Below, piece by piece: positions 60,243-64,000 of a stretch of DNA of 64,000 nt. Position numbers and translations under genes: made by a program. How positions within the stretch are numbered: the stretch's first letter is position 1; the number at the start of each line of letters is the position of its first letter. Under the pieces are notes generated by a model. It saw nothing but the letters and a program-made list of their open reading frames with translations. It was not told the DNA's origin and did not search any database. Source of the stretch: Diaphorobacter sp. HDW4A (lineage in GTDB: Bacteria > Pseudomonadota > Gammaproteobacteria > Burkholderiales > Burkholderiaceae_C); NCBI RefSeq assembly GCF_011305995.1, contig NZ_CP049910.1:2914001-2978000 (forward strand), read 5' to 3'.

Positions 60243-61352
60243 TTATTCTTGCGAACCATCGTCCCATCCCAGTTCAGCGCCGACCTCTTCGTCATCACTG
60301 GGCTGGTCGAGCTCCAAGTCCCATTCACCGCCGCCCGCGTCCACCACGCCTCCGCCCATGCGTTCCATCTCCAGGCGCGTGGTCAAACCATTGTCATCCA
60401 GTGAATGCTCCACGGTCTTGACGAGCCAGCCCGTGCCGTCAATCTCAGGCTTGAACCCGCGCACACGCACGGGCGTCTGCACCATGAGCGCGGGCTGGCC
60501 CACAGCCAGCGTTAACTCGAAGGTTGCCGCGCCTCGGGCAAGGCGCGCTTGCTCTGCCTGGGCGGCGGCGAGTGCATCGGCCTCGGTGGCGTAGGTGTCA
60601 CGTAGCCGCTTCACGTTGCCCTCTGCGCCCGCCACTGCGCCAGATCGCTTGGCCTTTCGTGGATCGTGCCAATAGGCTTTGACGCCAGTGTACGAATCGC
60701 GCGCAGCGACGTGGTATCGATGCTGATCACCATCCAATCGGTCGAGCGTGATGCTGGCCATTTCCTTGCCACTGGCATTTTTTTTGCTACCGATAGGGAG
60801 CACCACGAGGCGGCCTTTTTTCACTGTGGCGGTAGCGTCGTACTGGCGGCCGATACGGGTCAAGAAATGCACATCGCTTTCATTGGTCTGGTCTACGTGC
60901 TGCAGCTTGATCCCTGCCAGCGCCTCATCAATGTTGGCGGCCATACCGTTCTTGGCCGCGATGTCGCGCACCACCTGCCCGAGCGTCACACCGTGCCAGC
61001 TGGCACTCGCACGCTGGCGCAGCGTGCCACGCAAATCGGCACTACGGCAGCGGATGTTCAACGTGTCGGGAGCACCGGAATGTTCCACCTCATCCACGGT
61101 GAAAGTGCCTTTGTCAACCATCCCAGCATGTTCATACCCAAGCTGCAGCGACACGGTTGCACCCTCTGGTGGAAGCGCCAGATTTCCGCGCGAGTCATCG
61201 AGCGTGATGTCCAGCTGGTCGGCCTCACCGCCCCGGCATTCGCGAAGGCTCAGCCGCATGAGCAGCGGCCGCACGATCTGCGAAATGTCCTTGCCGTTGA
61301 CCACCAGGTGGTAAACGGGTTTGCGGTTCGATACTGCGCCGTCATCGATCAT
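60243..61352 (-). CDS. Phage late control / tail protein D (gpD)
   Basis: 369 residues from ATG 61352, overlapping gpU as ATGA. Phage_GPD family (gp27-like tail hub): KPVYHLVVNGKDISQIVRPL at the start, QLDITLDDSRGNLALPPEG, and LTRIGRQYDATATVKKGRLVV. It forms the baseplate hub around the spike and tail tube. Its C-terminus is Gly/Asp-rich. Last gene of the leftward tail operon. Confidence 0.92.
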   Translation of the reverse strand: MIDDGAVSNRKPVYHLVVNGKDISQIVRPLLMRLSLRECRGGEADQLDITLDDSRGNLALPPEGATVSLQLGYEHAGMVDKGTFTVDEVEHSGAPDTLNIRCRSADLRGTLRQRASASWHGVTLGQVVRDIAAKNGMAANIDEALAGIKLQHVDQTNESDVHFLTRIGRQYDATATVKKGRLVVLPIGSKKNASGKEMASITLDRLDGDQHRYHVAARDSYTGVKAYWHDPRKAKRSGAVAGAEGNVKRLRDTYATEADALAAAQAEQARLARGAATFELTLAVGQPALMVQTPVRVRGFKPEIDGTGWLVKTVEHSLDDNGLTTRLEMERMGGGVVDAGGGEWDLELDQPSDDEEVGAELGWDDGSQE

Positions 61353-61813
61353 TCGAGCCACCAATCCAGATCTTCACCCGTCCACCAGTCATCCCAAACC
61401 TCGCCACCATCAGATCCACCCGCCGGGTCGGCCTGCGCGTCGTCGGCGCGCTTGAGGTTGAGTGTGAATTCGGTGCGTCGAGCCACACCCTCGCGCACAA
61501 AGATGGACCCGGTTTCTTCCATACCCTCGATCACCCACGCGCCGAAGACCTCGCCCGCCCCGTTGACCAGCGCGTAGGCGCTTCCCTTGGTGGCCATATC
61601 GCGCAATCGATCGATGGCGAGGCGGTCGCCCATGAACTCCGGCGCGAGCAGGCCGGAAAGGCTGATTGTTTCGTCGCCCGGCCCAACGTACTGCAGACCC
61701 GGCCGAGCGCCCACACGGCTATTGCTGGCGTGGCGGAAGGCGCTGGAGCGGCGCATCTCCGTATATGCCAGCGTGTTCAATGCAAAAGTGAATTGCCCCA
61801 ATGCGGCCATCAT
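61349..61813 (-). CDS. P2 tail protein GpU
   Basis: 154 residues. P2 gpU family: MMAALGQFTFALNTLAYTEM, then GARPGLQYVGPGDETISLSG and LAPEFMGDRLAIDRLRDMA. Tail completion protein. Translationally coupled to gpD; 15 bp after the tape-measure stop. Confidence 0.9.
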   Translation of the reverse strand: MMAALGQFTFALNTLAYTEMRRSSAFRHASNSRVGARPGLQYVGPGDETISLSGLLAPEFMGDRLAIDRLRDMATKGSAYALVNGAGEVFGAWVIEGMEETGSIFVREGVARRTEFTLNLKRADDAQADPAGGSDGGEVWDDWWTGEDLDWWLE

Positions 61814-61828
61814 GTGTGCAGCCCTCCA

Positions 61829-64000
61829 TCAATCTATGTCTGAGAGCGACGACATGCGGCGGCCCTGTTTGTCGCGCTCGCGTTTGTCCAGCTCGGCGGC
61901 CACCGCCTTGGCCACCGCTTGCGGGTCCATACCCGGCGCCGCATTGATCGTGATGACGATGGACGTTCCGCCGCCGTCAGCACCCCCTGCAGGGCCGACT
62001 CCGGCCCCACCCATGCCCTGCCCCGCCATCACTGGCGACATGGCCACCATCGAGCCCGCAGCCATGGCCACAGCTGCATTGCGCACCATTCCAGCGCCGC
62101 CGCTGATGCCCTGCGCCGCGCCCTCGCTCACGTAGCCGCCCAGCTCCATGAAAACGCGGCTCGGGCTGTGAATGCCTAGCTTTTGCTTGAACCAATCGAC
62201 AGCGTCACCCGCCGCCATGCTGATCGAATCGCGCACTGACTGGATGCGGCTTGTGATGCCGTTGGCAATACCTTGCACGATGGACGCGCCCGCATCAAAT
62301 GCACGCATGGCCAGCCCGGCCACGAACTGCAGGCCAGAGGCAGCAGCAGCGCCCATATCCTGAATCAGCAGCTTGAAGCCACCCTTCACGTCTTCCCAAC
62401 GTTGGTACAGCATGACGGCCGCCGTGATGAGCAGGCCCACCGGCCCCAAGAAACGCAGCATCACCATGCCCATGCGCGCCACCATCGGCAAATAGGTGGC
62501 CAGCGTGCCAATCCACGCGCCCAGCCACTGCGATGCACGCAGCAACCACGGACCAGCCGCACCCGCCGCGCGCCCCAGCAATCCCCACATGCGGCCCAGC
62601 AGGCCCATGGCAGGCGTGGCACCTGCCGCAGCAGCGCGCACGCCCACCATGTTGAGCAGGAAACGCGACAGCATGAATCGCGCGATGAACATGGGGCCGA
62701 ACATGGTCGCCACCGCCACACCCACGGTGCCCAGCACCGTGGCCAGCGCCCCGGCACCGATCACCACCCTGAGAATGCCACTGACCACAGCGGGATTTTT
62801 TTGCATCCACTGGGTGAGCTTTTCGAGCCACGGATTCACGGCCTTGAGCACATCGAGAATCGCCACCTTCAACGGTTCGCCCGCAATGGCCAGCGCATTG
62901 AACATACGGTTTTTCTGCATCTGCAGTTGGGCACTGAGCGCAGAATTGCGTGCAGATGCTTCGCGCGCCATGCTGCCTTTGGCCTCGGCGCTGTTGGCAA
63001 GACCGATTTGGCGGCGCAGTTCCTCGGTGTTGGTCACCAGCTTGGCCAGGCGGCCCACATGCTCCTTTCCCGCCAGCTCGGCCATCACGCCCAACTGCTC
63101 TTTCTTCGGGATTTTCTTGATCGCCTCCGCCACTTGCAGCATCGTGCCCACGGCGTCCTTGGACATCCCTTCCTGCATCTGCTCAGGTGTCATGCCAATT
63201 TCACGGACTGCCCCTTGAAACTTCTTGGTGCCCTTGGTCGCCGCCGCGAAGTTTGTGAAGATCGCCTTCACGCCCGTACCCGCCGTTTCTTCCGTTTCGC
63301 CGGAGGTCAACAACGTGCTTCCCAGCGCTGCCATGTTCTCGCCCGTGATGCCGACCGTGCCCGCAACACCGCCAACACGGTTCAAGAAACCAATGATGTC
63401 GCTACCCTTGCTGATCGCGTTGTCATCAAGGTAGTTGATGGTATCTGCCAACCCGCGAATCTCCGTGATTGGCATCTTCAAGTTGTTGGCAATCTTGCCC
63501 ATGCTCTCCGCGATCTCGTCTGGGGTCGCGTCGAATGCCGTCGCAATCTCGCTGGCCATCTCCACGAACATGGCGAGCTTGTCTTTCGGCACCTCCATGC
63601 GCGCGGCCGCCGTGTACATCTCAGCGATCTGCACAGTAGATTGCGGAATGCGTGTGGACAGTTCGCGAATCTCGCGCTCAGCCGTCCGGTAGACCTCCGT
63701 CAGATTTCCCTGCGCGTCGCGCGCGCCCTGCACTTGTCGCTGAACACCCATCATGGCGTCTTCATGCTTCATGAAGGCATCGACCGGAGCCAACCCCGTT
63801 TGCATGACCCGTTTTCCGACGTGCGCACCAGCCGCCGCCGTCGCGCCAACCATTGCCAAGCGGCCCATGGTTTTGCCGTGAACGGCGTTCAGCTTGGACA
63901 GTGCTTGCTGCTTGGCGGACAGCTTGTCCAGCTCGGCGCGCTGGCGCTCCATGGCCTTGGTGGTTGATTCGATGCTTCCTTTGATGCGGTCCTGCGCAGC
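61829..64000 (-). CDS. Phage tail tape measure protein (P2 gpT-like), 5' end outside the window
   Basis: The frame is open to the right edge of the window; 723 codons are visible. TIGR01760-type tape measure core: MGVQRQVQGARDAQGNLTEV, EIRELSTRIPQSTVQIAEMY, GIGFLNRVGGVAGTVGI-type segments, then membrane-like spans (about 60% along) and a Gly/Pro-rich C-terminus. It sets tail length and guides DNA ejection. Confidence 0.9.
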   Translation of the reverse strand, partial: AAQDRIKGSIESTTKAMERQRAELDKLSAKQQALSKLNAVHGKTMGRLAMVGATAAAGAHVGKRVMQTGLAPVDAFMKHEDAMMGVQRQVQGARDAQGNLTEVYRTAEREIRELSTRIPQSTVQIAEMYTAAARMEVPKDKLAMFVEMASEIATAFDATPDEIAESMGKIANNLKMPITEIRGLADTINYLDDNAISKGSDIIGFLNRVGGVAGTVGITGENMAALGSTLLTSGETEETAGTGVKAIFTNFAAATKGTKKFQGAVREIGMTPEQMQEGMSKDAVGTMLQVAEAIKKIPKKEQLGVMAELAGKEHVGRLAKLVTNTEELRRQIGLANSAEAKGSMAREASARNSALSAQLQMQKNRMFNALAIAGEPLKVAILDVLKAVNPWLEKLTQWMQKNPAVVSGILRVVIGAGALATVLGTVGVAVATMFGPMFIARFMLSRFLLNMVGVRAAAAGATPAMGLLGRMWGLLGRAAGAAGPWLLRASQWLGAWIGTLATYLPMVARMGMVMLRFLGPVGLLITAAVMLYQRWEDVKGGFKLLIQDMGAAAASGLQFVAGLAMRAFDAGASIVQGIANGITSRIQSVRDSISMAAGDAVDWFKQKLGIHSPSRVFMELGGYVSEGAAQGISGGAGMVRNAAVAMAAGSMVAMSPVMAGQGMGGAGVGPAGGADGGGTSIVITINAAPGMDPQAVAKAVAAELDKRERDKQGRRMSSLSDID

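Noticed and set aside
62273..63967. 564-residue plus-strand frame opposite the tape-measure gene
   Set aside because: It is rich in His/Arg and antisense to a clear tape-measure protein.

Overview
The window is high-GC Gram-negative DNA with Burkholderiales-type gene content, and I would guess Comamonadaceae. The pointers are a Burkholderia-type trimeric porin, an RcnB-like periplasmic protein, a VgrG island with DUF2169, DUF4150 and TIGR02270 genes, and a P2-like prophage with Burkholderiales-style early genes. No rRNA or intact tRNA gene and no CRISPR array was seen. All functional statements are sequence reading, not search results.

Layout. (1) 1-5.2 kb: chromosomal genes. These are an acyl-CoA dehydrogenase (cut by the window edge), an enoyl-CoA hydratase and an MmgE/PrpD protein in one operon, then a bestrophin, a GAF protein and an RcnB-like protein. 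(2) 5.3-13.1 kb: an accessory zone. It has two tRNA-3'-end-like fragments, a secreted protein with a possible internal exosortase signal, and an integrative element (tyrosine integrase, unknown gene, AlpA regulator, DUF3987 protein, HUH-type replication protein). (3) 13.3-24.6 kb: a minus-strand type VI secretion VgrG island with a GHH/HNH nuclease effector, a PAAR-like tip, adaptor-type genes, and an AP2-domain protein beside VgrG. (4) 24.8-28.4 kb: phage remnants, a secreted alpha-lytic-type protease, and a decayed IS3-family element. (5) 28.5-43.2 kb: an aromatic or N-heterocycle catabolic cluster. It contains a class III Rieske dioxygenase system (alpha subunit, Rieske ferredoxin, NahAa-type reductase), a SnoaL-like protein, an acetamidase/formamidase, a porin, an NCS1 permease, a StyA/StyB-type two-component monooxygenase, an SDR dehydrogenase, catechol 1,2-dioxygenase, and a PAS histidine kinase with a FixJ-type regulator. 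(6) 43.5-47.1 kb: a secreted SGNH hydrolase, an integrase fragment and small orphan genes. (7) 47.3 kb to the end: a P2-like prophage whose tape-measure gene runs off the window.

How they fit together. The catabolic cluster reads as an indole-like pathway: a StyAB-type oxygenase and SDR oxidise an indolic ring, the amidase may open or deformylate an intermediate to an anthranilate-like acid, the Rieske system makes catechol, and CatA cleaves it. The substrate is inference. The prophage carries integrase, then an AAA ATPase plus PD-(D/E)XK-like pair (candidate defence system). It then has a Rha-type regulator behind a c4-type antisense RNA, gpA, a catalytically broken gpA-like paralogue, Ogr, an S24 repressor, and cargo (WYL/BRCT-like protein, polyproline micro-protein, SLATT-like membrane protein, BrnT/BrnA). 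Tail genes D, U and T follow.

Most novel candidates: the ATPase plus nuclease pair at 48.6-50.6 kb, the degenerate HUH paralogue at 55.5 kb, the catabolic cluster, the AP2 protein beside VgrG, and the 20-proline micro-protein.
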